A stretch of 35,350 nucleotides of DNA, from positions 1 to 35,350 of the forward strand of contig DXIO01000074.1 in NCBI GenBank assembly GCA_019112875.1, given 5' to 3'. Positions within the stretch are counted from its first letter, which is position 1; each line of letters begins with the position of its first letter. The DNA is from Candidatus Aquabacterium excrementipullorum. Its GTDB lineage: Bacteria > Pseudomonadota > Gammaproteobacteria > Burkholderiales > Burkholderiaceae_C. The notes beneath the pieces were generated by a model. The model saw nothing but the letters and a program-made list of their open reading frames with translations. It was not told where the DNA came from and did not search any database. Shown here one piece after another: positions 8,691 through 17,571 of the stretch. A program made the translations under genes and the position numbers.

Positions 8691-10229
8691 TCAGGCCTGG
8701 GCAGGTGTCGTTGCACCAGCGGCCCTGGCGGCGTCTTCCTCGGGTTGGTCGGGGCGGGCCACCAGGGCCAGCCGCGCGAAGGGATCGCCCAGGCACAGGG
8801 CCATCACGGGCTTGTTGAGTGCGCGTGTGTGGGCGCAGGCCGCGGCAATCACGGCCAGGGGTGTCGCGGCGCCAGGGCCGGCACACACGGTGGCGGTGAG
8901 GCGCATGTCGTCAACGGCATCGAGGTCGGGCAGCAGGGCCAGCGTGGCGCCGAACAGTTCGGTGCTGCGCGCGGTGTGCTGGTCGCCGTCGCAAACCAGC
9001 GAGGCGATGTCGGCGGTGGGCAGGCGGCTGGCGGCCTGGGCTTGCTCGATCACCTGGCTGAGCGTGGTGGACAGCACCTTGCCGCCGGCATCGACCGATT
9101 TGTCACGGCGGGCGAGGGCGGGGCGGTGCACCCAGGCCAGCGGGGCCAGCTCCGGATCGTCGGCGTCGGGCGGCAGGCCGGGCCAGTCGGCGCTGGCCAG
9201 CAGCAGCGCGCAGGCAGCTTCGCCGGGCATGTGGCCCTTGGGGTTGGCGCCGGCCTGGAACAGGGCCTGCCGCGCGGCCAGGCGTTGCACTGCCACCTCG
9301 CTGATGTCGGAATGCAGGCCCAGCAGCAGCACAAGGGCGCGCCGTTGCTCGCGTCGGCATTGCATCAGCAGTTGGTCGGCCTGCAGCCACAAGGCCTCGC
9401 TGCCATCGTGATGGCGCAGCCAGGCGAAGCGTGACGCCGGCACCGCGCTGCGCTCGGGATCGGTGAGCGACAGTCGGATCCAGTCTTCGGTGACCTGCTG
9501 CTCCAGGGGTGTCCACGCGGCGGGCAGGCCGATGAGCACGTGGACCTCGCCAAGTTCATGCGCGGCCTGCGAATCGGATGCCTGGAAGAGCGTGGACCAG
9601 GGCTGCAGGGCCTGACGGGCTTCGTCCAGCGGTGTCTGCAGCGCCGTGAGGGCACGGACCACGGCGTCGTCGGGTTCGTCATAGAGGCTGGCGTGATCAG
9701 CCGCCGACAGGCGCTGGCGCACCTGGGCGATGACGGGGGCAAGTTCGGCGGCCAATGCATCGGTGGGCAGATCGGGCACGCGGGCGCACATCAGCGGCTG
9801 GCCATCGGGATCGGTCAGGTCTTTGTCGAGATCGGGGCGGGGCTCGTTGGCCTGTGCGGCGGCCAGCAGTTCATCGGCGCTGGCGCCGGCCGGGCAGTTC
9901 ACGGCGGCCAGCCACACCGCATGCACGGCGTGGCGCTGGGCCGCATCGCTCGTCGATGGCTGCTGCGCTGCAGAGTCTCCAGTGGCGGTGTTCGCTGCAT
10001 GGGCTTGTGCGCCTGCGGCCAGCGCTGCCCGCTGCGCCACCTGGCCGCGCCACGCCCACCGTGCCATCAGGATCAGCACGATCGCGAACACGGGCAGCAG
10101 GCCCATGTAGAGCGCGATGTCTTCCACGGACATGTCGCGCCGTGTGCTTTGCCAACGCCACAGCACGGCCACCCACACGAGGCAGGTGACCGCGACCATC
10201 AGGGCCAGGCCATTGACGAAACGCTTCAA
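8691..10229 (-). CDS. T6SS-operon membrane protein of unknown function, 512 residues
   Basis: I do not recognise this protein firmly. Two hydrophobic segments, at residues 4-24 and 38-60, suggest an inner-membrane hairpin. A large soluble domain follows. A C-terminal stretch, VCAGPGAATPLAVIAAACA then KPVMALCLGDPF, faintly recalls the end of thiolase-fold proteins; no complete active site is evident. The first possible start is a TTG at 10229, eight bases after the PAAR stop; an in-frame ATG follows at residue 11. It lies between the PAAR gene and tssM, in the same orientation with short gaps, so a role at the T6SS membrane complex is plausible. It is not TssL, since TssL has a C-terminal anchor and a different fold. 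Confidence 0.75.
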   Translation of the reverse strand: MKRFVNGLALMVAVTCLVWVAVLWRWQSTRRDMSVEDIALYMGLLPVFAIVLILMARWAWRGQVAQRAALAAGAQAHAANTATGDSAAQQPSTSDAAQRHAVHAVWLAAVNCPAGASADELLAAAQANEPRPDLDKDLTDPDGQPLMCARVPDLPTDALAAELAPVIAQVRQRLSAADHASLYDEPDDAVVRALTALQTPLDEARQALQPWSTLFQASDSQAAHELGEVHVLIGLPAAWTPLEQQVTEDWIRLSLTDPERSAVPASRFAWLRHHDGSEALWLQADQLLMQCRREQRRALVLLLGLHSDISEVAVQRLAARQALFQAGANPKGHMPGEAACALLLASADWPGLPPDADDPELAPLAWVHRPALARRDKSVDAGGKVLSTTLSQVIEQAQAASRLPTADIASLVCDGDQHTARSTELFGATLALLPDLDAVDDMRLTATVCAGPGAATPLAVIAAACAHTRALNKPVMALCLGDPFARLALVARPDQPEEDAARAAGATTPAQA

Positions 10230-10237
10230 GGCGGCAC

Positions 10238-10504
10238 TCAGTCGAAGGTGACGGACTGGCTGGCGATCAGCGTCGCGCCGCAGGCGGTCTTGTCGCCGTG
10301 GCGGGCCACGGGGGCGCCGTCGATCACGCAGGTCGGATCGCCGCTGACAATGGTGGTGGTGTGGCCGTGGCCCTTCTTGGGACAGGTGACCTGGTCGCCC
10401 ACGCGGGCGATCTGGCGGCCGTCCACGTCGGACGTGGGCGCGCCGGAGATCACGGTGCCACCGTGGTCGGTCTGATCACCGACCAGGATGACGGGTCTGC
10501 TCAT
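10238..10504 (-). CDS. PAAR domain protein, T6SS spike tip
   Basis: PAAR proteins sharpen the VgrG spike of the T6SS and can carry effectors. This 88-residue protein is a bare PAAR domain: it contains ILVGDQTDHGGTVISGAP, GRQIARVGDQVTCPKKGHG and VIDGAPVARHGDKTACGATL, with the His and Cys residues that bind zinc at the tip. The start ATG at 10504 has a strong AGGAGG seven bases upstream on the minus strand. No N- or C-terminal effector extension is present, so any cargo would bind through other proteins. It follows the M15 peptidase gene by 41 bases and precedes the 512-residue gene by 8, consistent with one operon. Confidence 0.93.
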   Translation of the reverse strand: MSRPVILVGDQTDHGGTVISGAPTSDVDGRQIARVGDQVTCPKKGHGHTTTIVSGDPTCVIDGAPVARHGDKTACGATLIASQSVTFD

Positions 10505-10545
10505 GGAGCCTCCTGATGTGCTTGTGCATGACGGTGCTGCTCCGC

Positions 10546-11481
10546 TCAGTGGTCGGCATTGAAGTCGCCACTGAAGTCCGGCAGCACCGGTGTTTCGTTG
10601 GGTTGTGTCTCGGTGCGGCCCAGGACGCCCGGTCGCCGCAATTCGGTGTGGCCGTAGTCCTTGAGGGTGCGCCATGTACCTCCCCAGGTCAGGCCCACCG
10701 AGCGCGCGACCTGGCCGTAGAGCTCGTAGCCCTTCATCGCCCACGGGTCGCGTTCCGAGATCACGATTTTGCCATTGCGCAGGAAGGCGCAATCCGATGC
10801 CAGGCCGTACTGGTGGTAGCTGCGGAAGGCGTCGGCCTGCGTGACCTGGCCGCCGAGCGCGGCCAACCGGGCCTGACGCTCGGGGCTGCGGTAGCCCTCC
10901 AGCAGCACCATGTCGTAGCCGTGCGTCTCCTTCATGATCTTGAAGACGACCAGCAGGCGCTGGCGGAAGTCTTCGTCCAGCAGCACCCACTCGCGGCTGG
11001 CGTAGCGGATCATGGGGCGCAGCATCTCCACCTCCTGGGTGGTGAACATCTCCGGCGGCAAGGCGGCCGGTGGCACAAGCTGCTCGCCTTCGAGCAGGGC
11101 GGCGATCTGTTCGTTGGTGGCGTGGGCCTGGCGGTGGTCGAAGCCGCCGATGTCCTGCCAGCCACGCAGGGAAAGGGCCAGCAGAGGCAGGCCCACAAGC
11201 AGAGCAACACCGCTGCCCACCCAGCGCCAATGCTGACGAGTCCAACGCGACGCACCGCCTGTGTGAAAACCAAGGGTGTCCTGCAGGCTGCGCGCTTGTC
11301 GGTGCCCGCGCTGGCGGGTGGCATCGGCCCACTGACCTGAACTGCTGCGCCAGTGACGCCACAAGAGGCGTGTGCGTTGCCGAACGGGTGGCAGAAAGCA
11401 GACGGCCAGCGTCGAGACGACCAGCAGGAAATAAACGATGATCCAGGCCACCATGATTTTGTAATTGGATGTGACGAACAT
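10546..11481 (-). CDS. membrane-anchored M15-type peptidoglycan peptidase, T6SS-linked
   Basis: The C-terminal half of this 311-residue protein is a D-Ala-D-Ala carboxypeptidase/endopeptidase of the VanY or M15 zinc peptidase type. Visible motifs are LLEGYRSPERQARL, SYHQYGLASD (zinc ligands H223 and D230) and DYGHTEL (H278, with E280 nearby). Membrane segments lie near residues 9-31 and 88-105, separated by a basic cytoplasmic loop, so the catalytic domain probably faces the periplasm. In Acinetobacter, TagX is a T6SS-linked cell wall hydrolase with a similar fold; this protein may likewise open the wall for assembly. An effector role is less likely because it is membrane-anchored and has no adjacent immunity gene. 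It is the first gene of the minus-strand T6SS operon. An alternative start is the ATG at 11454. Confidence 0.82.
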   Translation of the reverse strand: MFVTSNYKIMVAWIIVYFLLVVSTLAVCFLPPVRQRTRLLWRHWRSSSGQWADATRQRGHRQARSLQDTLGFHTGGASRWTRQHWRWVGSGVALLVGLPLLALSLRGWQDIGGFDHRQAHATNEQIAALLEGEQLVPPAALPPEMFTTQEVEMLRPMIRYASREWVLLDEDFRQRLLVVFKIMKETHGYDMVLLEGYRSPERQARLAALGGQVTQADAFRSYHQYGLASDCAFLRNGKIVISERDPWAMKGYELYGQVARSVGLTWGGTWRTLKDYGHTELRRPGVLGRTETQPNETPVLPDFSGDFNADH

Positions 11482-11539
11482 CCAGGTTCGTCTGCATCAA
11501 TGAGCCGCGATTCTCGTTGCGAACCATGAACACGGCTAT

Positions 11540-11553
11540 CCCCTTGATTGGGG
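11540..11553. promoter_or_regulatory. candidate operator CCCC-N6-GGGG between divergent T6SS genes
   Basis: The sequence TATCCCC, TTGATT, GGGGTA is a partly palindromic element in the 156-base spacer between the T6SS operon (minus strand) and the gene at 11638. It resembles the elements at 1749-1763 and 31691-31705. The inverted arms could bind a dimeric regulator; a LuxR/NarL-type response regulator is one guess. Confidence 0.45.
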
Positions 11554-11637
11554 TAAGGCCGGTGCCCTGGATGGAGGCAGAATCCGGGCCCATCCCGCGC
11601 GTGACGCGGACAAATAAATTGAACACGGAGGTGCAGC

Positions 11638-12636
11638 GTGGCACAGCCATCCCATGGCGATGCTGATGATCGTCCCAGTCTGATCGCTGATTGGCAGCAC
11701 GATCAGGTGCCGCAGGGCGGCTTGCGCATGTTGTCTGGCCTTGAGTCTGTGAAGGTGAGGCCATTAAGATCTCGGCCAGGGCGGACAAGGCGCGTTGGAG
11801 GCTCGGGCACCGTCGCCGCATTACCTGCACAGGAAAAACCCACAAGATGGTGGATCACCGGTGTGTTGATGTGTGCTTGCTTGCTGGTGGGCGGGGGATA
11901 TACCTGGTTCGTGACCCAACAGGCCACCATGGCGCACGCGCCCCTGGCTCGGCCCACTGTCGCAGTGCCTGGAGTTGACGGATCGGCTGCGGTGATCGAA
12001 TCGGTGGTGGCGCACGGCAGGGGGGCGGATGCGACCCCATTCGATCGCCTGGACGCTCCATCGCTTCCGGAGGGCGTTGCCCCCGTTGCATCGCAGCCAT
12101 TCGGCCGCGTGAATGACCTGACGTTGCGAACTGGCCACCATGGGCAAGCCAGTCTGGATGTGCCTTCGGAAGGCACAGTGCCTTTGGATCAGCCAGCAGA
12201 TGCTGCGTCGGGTGGCATCAGTGGGGCGGCGGTTCAAGGTGCGCAGGGGCTGCAAGATGCAGAGGCAAAGCCTCGGGGAGGGGAGGCTGCGCTTGCTTCC
12301 AATCCCTCTGCGCAAAAAGCTTCGCTCAAACCAAAACAGCAAAGTGCACGTCAACGACGCCAGGCGGCGCGTGAAGCTGATGCTGCATCGTTGGCCGCTT
12401 TGGTAGCCCATGTGTCTGCCAACTCGCGAAGGGAAGTGAATGGCACCATGCCACCATTGCGGTTGGGAGGCAGCAAGGCGCCGCCCATGTACACGATTGC
12501 ACAGATCGTAGGCTATTGCCGCTCACTCACCGGAGAGGAAGCAAAGCAGTGTCGCGTTCAGATCTGCGAGAACTATTGGGGCAAGGACGATGCATGCAGT
12601 ACGCGGCCTTCGTTCCACCGGGCTGATGGGCATTGA
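11638..12636 (+). CDS. membrane-anchored protein with four-cysteine C-terminal motif, unknown
   Basis: This 332-residue protein is not recognised. Residues 1-70 are hydrophilic and basic near the membrane (VRPLRSRPGRTRR). A single membrane segment spans about 71-91. A long low-complexity linker rich in Ala, Gly, Gln and Ser follows, with a basic patch near residues 225-245. The last 50 residues form a compact module with cysteines at 294, 305, 310 and 320 around GYCRSLTGEEAKQCRVQIC and YWGKDDAC. The layout suggests a periplasmic tail stabilised by disulphides. The GTG start is supported by GGAGG at 11627-11631. The gene is divergent from the T6SS operon and shares its spacer. A T6SS role is inferred only from position. 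Confidence 0.72.
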   Translation: MAQPSHGDADDRPSLIADWQHDQVPQGGLRMLSGLESVKVRPLRSRPGRTRRVGGSGTVAALPAQEKPTRWWITGVLMCACLLVGGGYTWFVTQQATMAHAPLARPTVAVPGVDGSAAVIESVVAHGRGADATPFDRLDAPSLPEGVAPVASQPFGRVNDLTLRTGHHGQASLDVPSEGTVPLDQPADAASGGISGAAVQGAQGLQDAEAKPRGGEAALASNPSAQKASLKPKQQSARQRRQAAREADAASLAALVAHVSANSRREVNGTMPPLRLGGSKAPPMYTIAQIVGYCRSLTGEEAKQCRVQICENYWGKDDACSTRPSFHRADGH

Positions 12637-12678
12637 CGAGGGGCGTTCCACCAGCGGTTTGCCGACCGCTCTCCTTCG

Positions 12679-12893
12679 CTACTTCAACGCCGAGATCTGC
12701 TTGCTCTTGATCAACCGGGAGCGCAGCACATTGCGGCTGATGCCCAGCAGCTTGGCCGCCTGCACCTGGTTGCGATGGCAGAAGTGAAACGCCTCGCGCA
12801 TGATCGCATCCTCGATGTCTTCGAACAGCGTGTCGCTCGGCTCGTTGAAAAGGTTGCGCAGCACCTCGCCCAGGGCCTCCTGCGGTGTCTCTG
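12679..12893 (-). pseudogene. 3' remnant of an NtrC-type activator gene (Fis HTH)
   Basis: About 70 codons survive, in the frame that ends with TAG at 12679. They read ETPQEALGEVLRNLF, SDTLFEDIEDAIMREAF and NQVQAAKLLGISRNVLRSRL. This is the C-terminal Fis-type helix-turn-helix of sigma-54-dependent activators. The AAA+ domain and any sensor domain are missing: just upstream, near 12885-12900, the sequence changes to a porin in another frame. The remnant has no start codon of its own in a sensible position and is almost certainly not functional, though the helix-turn-helix itself is well preserved, which suggests a fairly recent deletion. Confidence 0.8.
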
Positions 12894-13345
12894 CTCGTCG
12901 TACGACGCGACGATGTTGAGCGGCCCGTTGGTGTAGTTCACGCTGCCTGTCGTGTAGCGGCCGATGCCCGAACCCTGCTCCGACGGCGCGTAGAACAGGC
13001 GCGCCGAGAAGCCCGACCACACGGGCGTCTCGTACGCGATCACGTTGTCGACCCAGAAGTTGTTGTACTGGCTCAGGTTCCAATAGTTGCCGCTGTTGCC
13101 CAGGCCGAAGGCATCGAAAGCATAGGTGGTGAGAAAGAGCGGCGTTTCCTGGTGGCTCAGCGTGAGCGTGCCCCAATCCTTGCTGCTCAGGCCCACGAAG
13201 GCCTGACGGCTCCAGAAGGCGCTACCGGTGCTGCCCGTGTCGTAGGCGAAACCTGATTCCAGCGTGAAGATGGCCTTGAGCCCACCGCCCGGATTCTCCT
13301 GGACGCGGCGGCGGTCGGCGCCGCGATGGCCGGCGGTCAGGAGAC
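12894..13345 (-). pseudogene. internal fragment of a Gram-negative porin gene
   Basis: Reading leftwards from about 13310, one frame gives ENPGGGLKAIFTLESGFAY, then SAFWSRQAFVGLSSKDWGTL, NFWVDNVIAYETPVWSGF and NGPLNIVASYDEQ. This matches the beta-barrel porin family common in Burkholderiales (general diffusion porins). Only about 140 residues remain of an expected 340-400. The signal peptide and first strands are gone at the 13.34 kb end, next to the rhombosortase stop codon. The distal strands are replaced at about 12.89 kb by the activator tail. The fragment has no stop at the junction and simply runs into the other gene out of frame. The exact edges are uncertain by about 20 bases. Confidence 0.82.
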
Positions 13346-13903
13346 GCGTGTGCGGAAGGCGAAGACGCGCTCGATCACCCAGCCCGCCAACCCCACCGCC
13401 AGGCCGTACAGGTGGGCCTGCACGATGATGCGCCCGCCCAGCAGCGCCTCTTCGTGCGGATTGGCGCCGGCATGAGCCTGCCAGGCCGCCCAGGCGACGA
13501 GCGCCGCCAGTGCGAGCACCGACAAGGCATCACGCCGGTGGACCTGGGCCAGCAGCGTCCACAGCAGCAGGCCGTACAGCACGCCGGACAGCCCGACGTA
13601 ATCACTCACCTGCGGCGACAGGCCGTACAGCAGCGCGGACACGCCCAGGGCGAGCGTGAACAGCCGCGCCAGCAGCGTGAGGCTCGACATGCGCGGGCCA
13701 GCCAGCGCGCAGCACAGCCACAGGCCGACCAGGTTGAGCGCCATGTGGCGCCAGCCCAGGTGCAGGAAGTGGCCGGTGAATGCACGCCAGAGTTCGCCCT
13801 GTGCCAGGGCGCCATGGTCGAAGCGCAGCGCCTCGCGGTAGGCCGCTGGCAGCGCCTGCAGCAGGATGACCAGGGCGGACAGGCCGATGGCCACCGGGCT
13901 CAA
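13337..13903 (-). CDS. rhombosortase-like rhomboid intramembrane serine protease
   Basis: This 188-residue protein has about six membrane segments and the rhomboid catalytic pair: serine in YVGLSGVLYG (S106) and histidine in QAHLYGL (H164). The WRHMALN motif (about 51-57) is also typical. Its short length and the form of the GLSG region resemble rhombosortases, which cleave GlyGly-CTERM proteins; no such substrate is in this window. A general GlpG-like rhomboid is the alternative. The start is a TTG whose last bases overlap the heme oxygenase stop codon (TTGA), so translation is probably coupled to that gene. Reassigning the start downstream would remove part of the first membrane segment. 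Confidence 0.75.
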   Translation of the reverse strand: MSPVAIGLSALVILLQALPAAYREALRFDHGALAQGELWRAFTGHFLHLGWRHMALNLVGLWLCCALAGPRMSSLTLLARLFTLALGVSALLYGLSPQVSDYVGLSGVLYGLLLWTLLAQVHRRDALSVLALAALVAWAAWQAHAGANPHEEALLGGRIIVQAHLYGLAVGLAGWVIERVFAFRTRVS

Positions 13904-14514
13904 TGGGCGTCGGCCAGCGCAGACTGCGTGGCCAGTCCGAACTGGTCTTCGAGCAGTTGACCGAAGCGGCCGTAGGCGGCGCGCGCGCCATCGATCACGC
14001 GGTCATGCGTGGCTGAGAGCGCGGGCGCATCCAGGGCGGCCACGAACCGCTTCCAGGCGCGTGCGCGTCCTTCGGGGTAGGCGGCGAGGTTGCGTGCACC
14101 GAACCCGGCGTGCAGGCCCAGCTTGTCGCCCACCTCCTTGAGCAGGAAGGCTGCCCCGAGGGTCGAGCCCTCGGAGACGTACAGCCAGCCCAGGGCCTCG
14201 GGCGCTGTCACGCCTTCCGTGGCGATGCCCTCCTGGGGCACCGGCGCCTGCAGGTCGAGCAGGTCGGCGCGCGAGTCGGTGGCGCGTCCGCGTTCGGCCA
14301 GGTCGCGGACCAGGGTCTGCACCGCGGGATCCTCGAAGAGGTGTTCCACGTCCTGCTGGAACAGGTACTGCGCGGCGACGAACCTGGCGTAGCGCTCGCG
14401 CGAGGCGAAGGGCTCGGCACGTGCCATCAACTGGTGCATGCGCTCGTGCAGGTCTGCGGTCTCGGTCTTCAGGCGCTGCGACAAGGCGGTCGCAGGCGTA
14501 CTCACTTCAGTCAT
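13900..14514 (-). CDS. biliverdin-producing heme oxygenase
   Basis: Heme oxygenase opens the heme ring with reductant and oxygen to give biliverdin, iron and carbon monoxide. The 204-residue protein has the proximal histidine in TADLHERMHQLM (H23). The distal helix has ALGWLYVSEGSTLGAAFLL (about 107-125), as in the bacterial BphO/PigA class. I chose ATG 14514 (MTEVSTPA) because GAGAGGA precedes it; the longer frame upstream has poor coding character. No bacteriophytochrome or TonB heme receptor gene is nearby, so the role (iron release or bilin supply) cannot be told from context. The gene is translationally joined to the rhombosortase-like gene and diverges from groES. Confidence 0.88.
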   Translation of the reverse strand: MTEVSTPATALSQRLKTETADLHERMHQLMARAEPFASRERYARFVAAQYLFQQDVEHLFEDPAVQTLVRDLAERGRATDSRADLLDLQAPVPQEGIATEGVTAPEALGWLYVSEGSTLGAAFLLKEVGDKLGLHAGFGARNLAAYPEGRARAWKRFVAALDAPALSATHDRVIDGARAAYGRFGQLLEDQFGLATQSALADAH

Positions 14515-14643
14515 GATGATCGGTCCTCTCGGGTCGATGTGAGGGGGCAGACAGGGACGGGCAGGGGCGCGGGTGCGCAGGCGGTGGCTCTCAGGTGATG
14601 CCATTCTCGCCGCTGCGCCGGTTCCCCAGCCCTCGACAGCCTC

Positions 14644-14671
14644 TTGAAACTCCCGCGCCGATCCCTATAAT
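14644..14671 (+). promoter_or_regulatory. groES-groEL promoter
   Basis: TTGAAA (14644-14649) and TATAAT (14666-14671) are separated by 16 bases and fit a vegetative promoter. The context CTTGAAAC and CCCTATAAT also fits a sigma-32-like heat-shock promoter. The CIRCE operator begins five bases downstream, over the likely transcription start. Confidence 0.8.
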
Positions 14672-14675
14672 GCCT

Positions 14676-14702
14676 TTAGCACTCGACTGACTTGAGTGCT
14701 AA
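14676..14702 (+). promoter_or_regulatory. CIRCE operator (HrcA binding site)
   Basis: TTAGCACTC, a 9-base spacer and GAGTGCTAA form a perfect match to the CIRCE consensus. HrcA represses groE transcription here until heat or misfolded protein titrates GroE. The operator is about 120 bases upstream of groES. Confidence 0.96.
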
Positions 14703-14823
14703 CAACACGCCCCGAGCGGCTCGACACCCCGGGGCGTCCGCTTTATCCAGATGTCCGCATGTGAGTGATCACTCTCGCGCGGATCCACAACCAACCCCGT
14801 TGTCTCACCAGACAGGAGAAGTC

Positions 14824-15114
14824 ATGAAACTGCGTCCTCTGCACGATCGCGTGATCGTCAAGCGCCTGGAACAAGAAACCAAGACCGCTTCGGGCATCTA
14901 CATTCCTGACAATGCCGCCGAGAAGCCTGACCAGGGCGAAGTGCTCGCCGTCGGTCCTGGCAAGCGCAATGACAAGGGTGATTTCGTTGCCCTGAACGTC
15001 GCCGTCGGCGACCGCGTCCTGTTCGGCAAGTACTCCGGCCAGTCCGTCAAGGTCGATGGCGAAGAACTGCTGGTGATGCGCGAGGAAGACCTCTTCGCCG
15101 TCGTCGCCAAGTAA
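14824..15114 (+). CDS. groES: co-chaperonin GroES
   Basis: GroES is the heptameric lid of the GroEL folding chamber in the cytoplasm. The 96-residue protein is full length and shows [13 protein letters not shown] at the start, the mobile loop region [22 protein letters not shown] and the end [10 protein letters not shown]. The ATG at 14824 has AGGAGA at 14814-14819. The frame stays open further upstream, but the family start and ribosome site fix this one. It is the first gene of the CIRCE-controlled operon and lies 50 bases before groEL. Confidence 0.98.
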   Translation: MKLRPLHDRVIVKRLEQETKTASGIYIPDNAAEKPDQGEVLAVGPGKRNDKGDFVALNVAVGDRVLFGKYSGQSVKVDGEELLVMREEDLFAVVAK

Positions 15115-15149
15115 GCACAGCCTTTCAGGCACTACCCCACATCTACTGA

Positions 15150-16811
<1,662 letters not shown>

Positions 16812-16858
16812 TTGCCCGGGGCGGCTCAGCCGCCTCGAAGCCAAGCTCCCCGAGCTAC

Positions 16859-16888
16859 AAAAGGGCCGCAGCGATGCGGCCCTTTTTT
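16859..16888 (+). terminator. groESL intrinsic terminator
   Basis: AAAAGGGCCGCA pairs with TGCGGCCCTTTT around a GCGA loop, followed by a run of six T. A smaller GC hairpin (16820-16834) lies just before it. The A run on the left side also lets it end transcription from the minus strand. Confidence 0.93.
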
Positions 16889-16914
16889 CATGGGCGCCCG
16901 AGGCGCCTTGTTGT

Positions 16915-17451
16915 TTACATCGCCGGCTTGTAGAACACGTAGTCGGCCTGGTAGCTCACCACCTGGCGCTGGCCCTTCTGCGCCGCGCCGCAGGGCAGGG
17001 CGGGGGCCACGCCACCACGGGTGTTCAGGCGCTGGATATAGCTCACGCCGACCAGGGCGCCCGCGCCTTCGGCCGGGTTGGCCTTGACCAGTTGCAGCGG
17101 GATCGCGCCCGGCATGGCGGGCGACACGGCCACCTGCTTGCCCGTCACCTTCGACCCGTCAGTGGCCTCCCAGGTGGGGCCCCCGTAATACTTGCCGACG
17201 ACCTTGCCGCCCGCGTTCAGTGTGGCGACCGGGCCCACGAAGGCCCATTCGAACTGCTCGGGCATGTCCTTCTTGGCGCGGCATTCGTAGGTGATCTCGC
17301 CGCCAGAGGTGGTGGTGTGCCAGGCCTGGTGGTGGCCGGCGGGCACGCGCACGGCTTCCGGCAGGGCGGCGTTGTCGACCTTGGGCGACATGGCGCAGGC
17401 CGTCGCGAACAGCACGGGCAGGGCGGACAGGGGCAGGGCAAGTGGGCGCAT
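16915..17451 (-). CDS. DUF3455 domain exported protein
   Basis: This 178-residue protein belongs, by its motifs, to DUF3455, a family of exported proteins of unknown role found in proteobacteria and fungi. The signal segment is MRPLALPLSALPVLFATAC; the cysteine could be a lipoprotein site, but the lipobox is weak. The core has VPAGHHQAWHTTTSGGEITYECRA, a GPVATLNA segment, YYGGPTWEATDGSKVTGK and a C-terminal GVSYIQRLNTRGGVAPALPC motif. The start ATG has AAGGAG at good spacing. The gene lies 120 bases downstream of the anti-sigma gene on the same strand, separated by a strong hairpin, and could be a member of that regulon. Confidence 0.85.
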   Translation of the reverse strand: MRPLALPLSALPVLFATACAMSPKVDNAALPEAVRVPAGHHQAWHTTTSGGEITYECRAKKDMPEQFEWAFVGPVATLNAGGKVVGKYYGGPTWEATDGSKVTGKQVAVSPAMPGAIPLQLVKANPAEGAGALVGVSYIQRLNTRGGVAPALPCGAAQKGQRQVVSYQADYVFYKPAM

Positions 17452-17484
17452 GGCGGACTCCTTCGAGCGGGTTGTAGAGGATGT

Positions 17485-17509
17485 GAGGCACGCCACGGTG
17501 GCGTGCCTC
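17485..17509. terminator. 10-bp-arm hairpin after the anti-sigma gene
   Basis: GAGGCACGCC and GGCGTGCCTC form perfect 10-bp arms around a 5-base loop. The hairpin is downstream of the sigma/anti-sigma operon and upstream of the DUF3455 gene, all on the minus strand. There is no T tract, so it may attenuate rather than fully stop transcription. Confidence 0.55.
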
Positions 17510-17571
17510 GTTCATCTACGCGTCAGACTTGCGTTTGGATGCAGCCATGCGGTCGCGAGGGCGCGGGCCGC

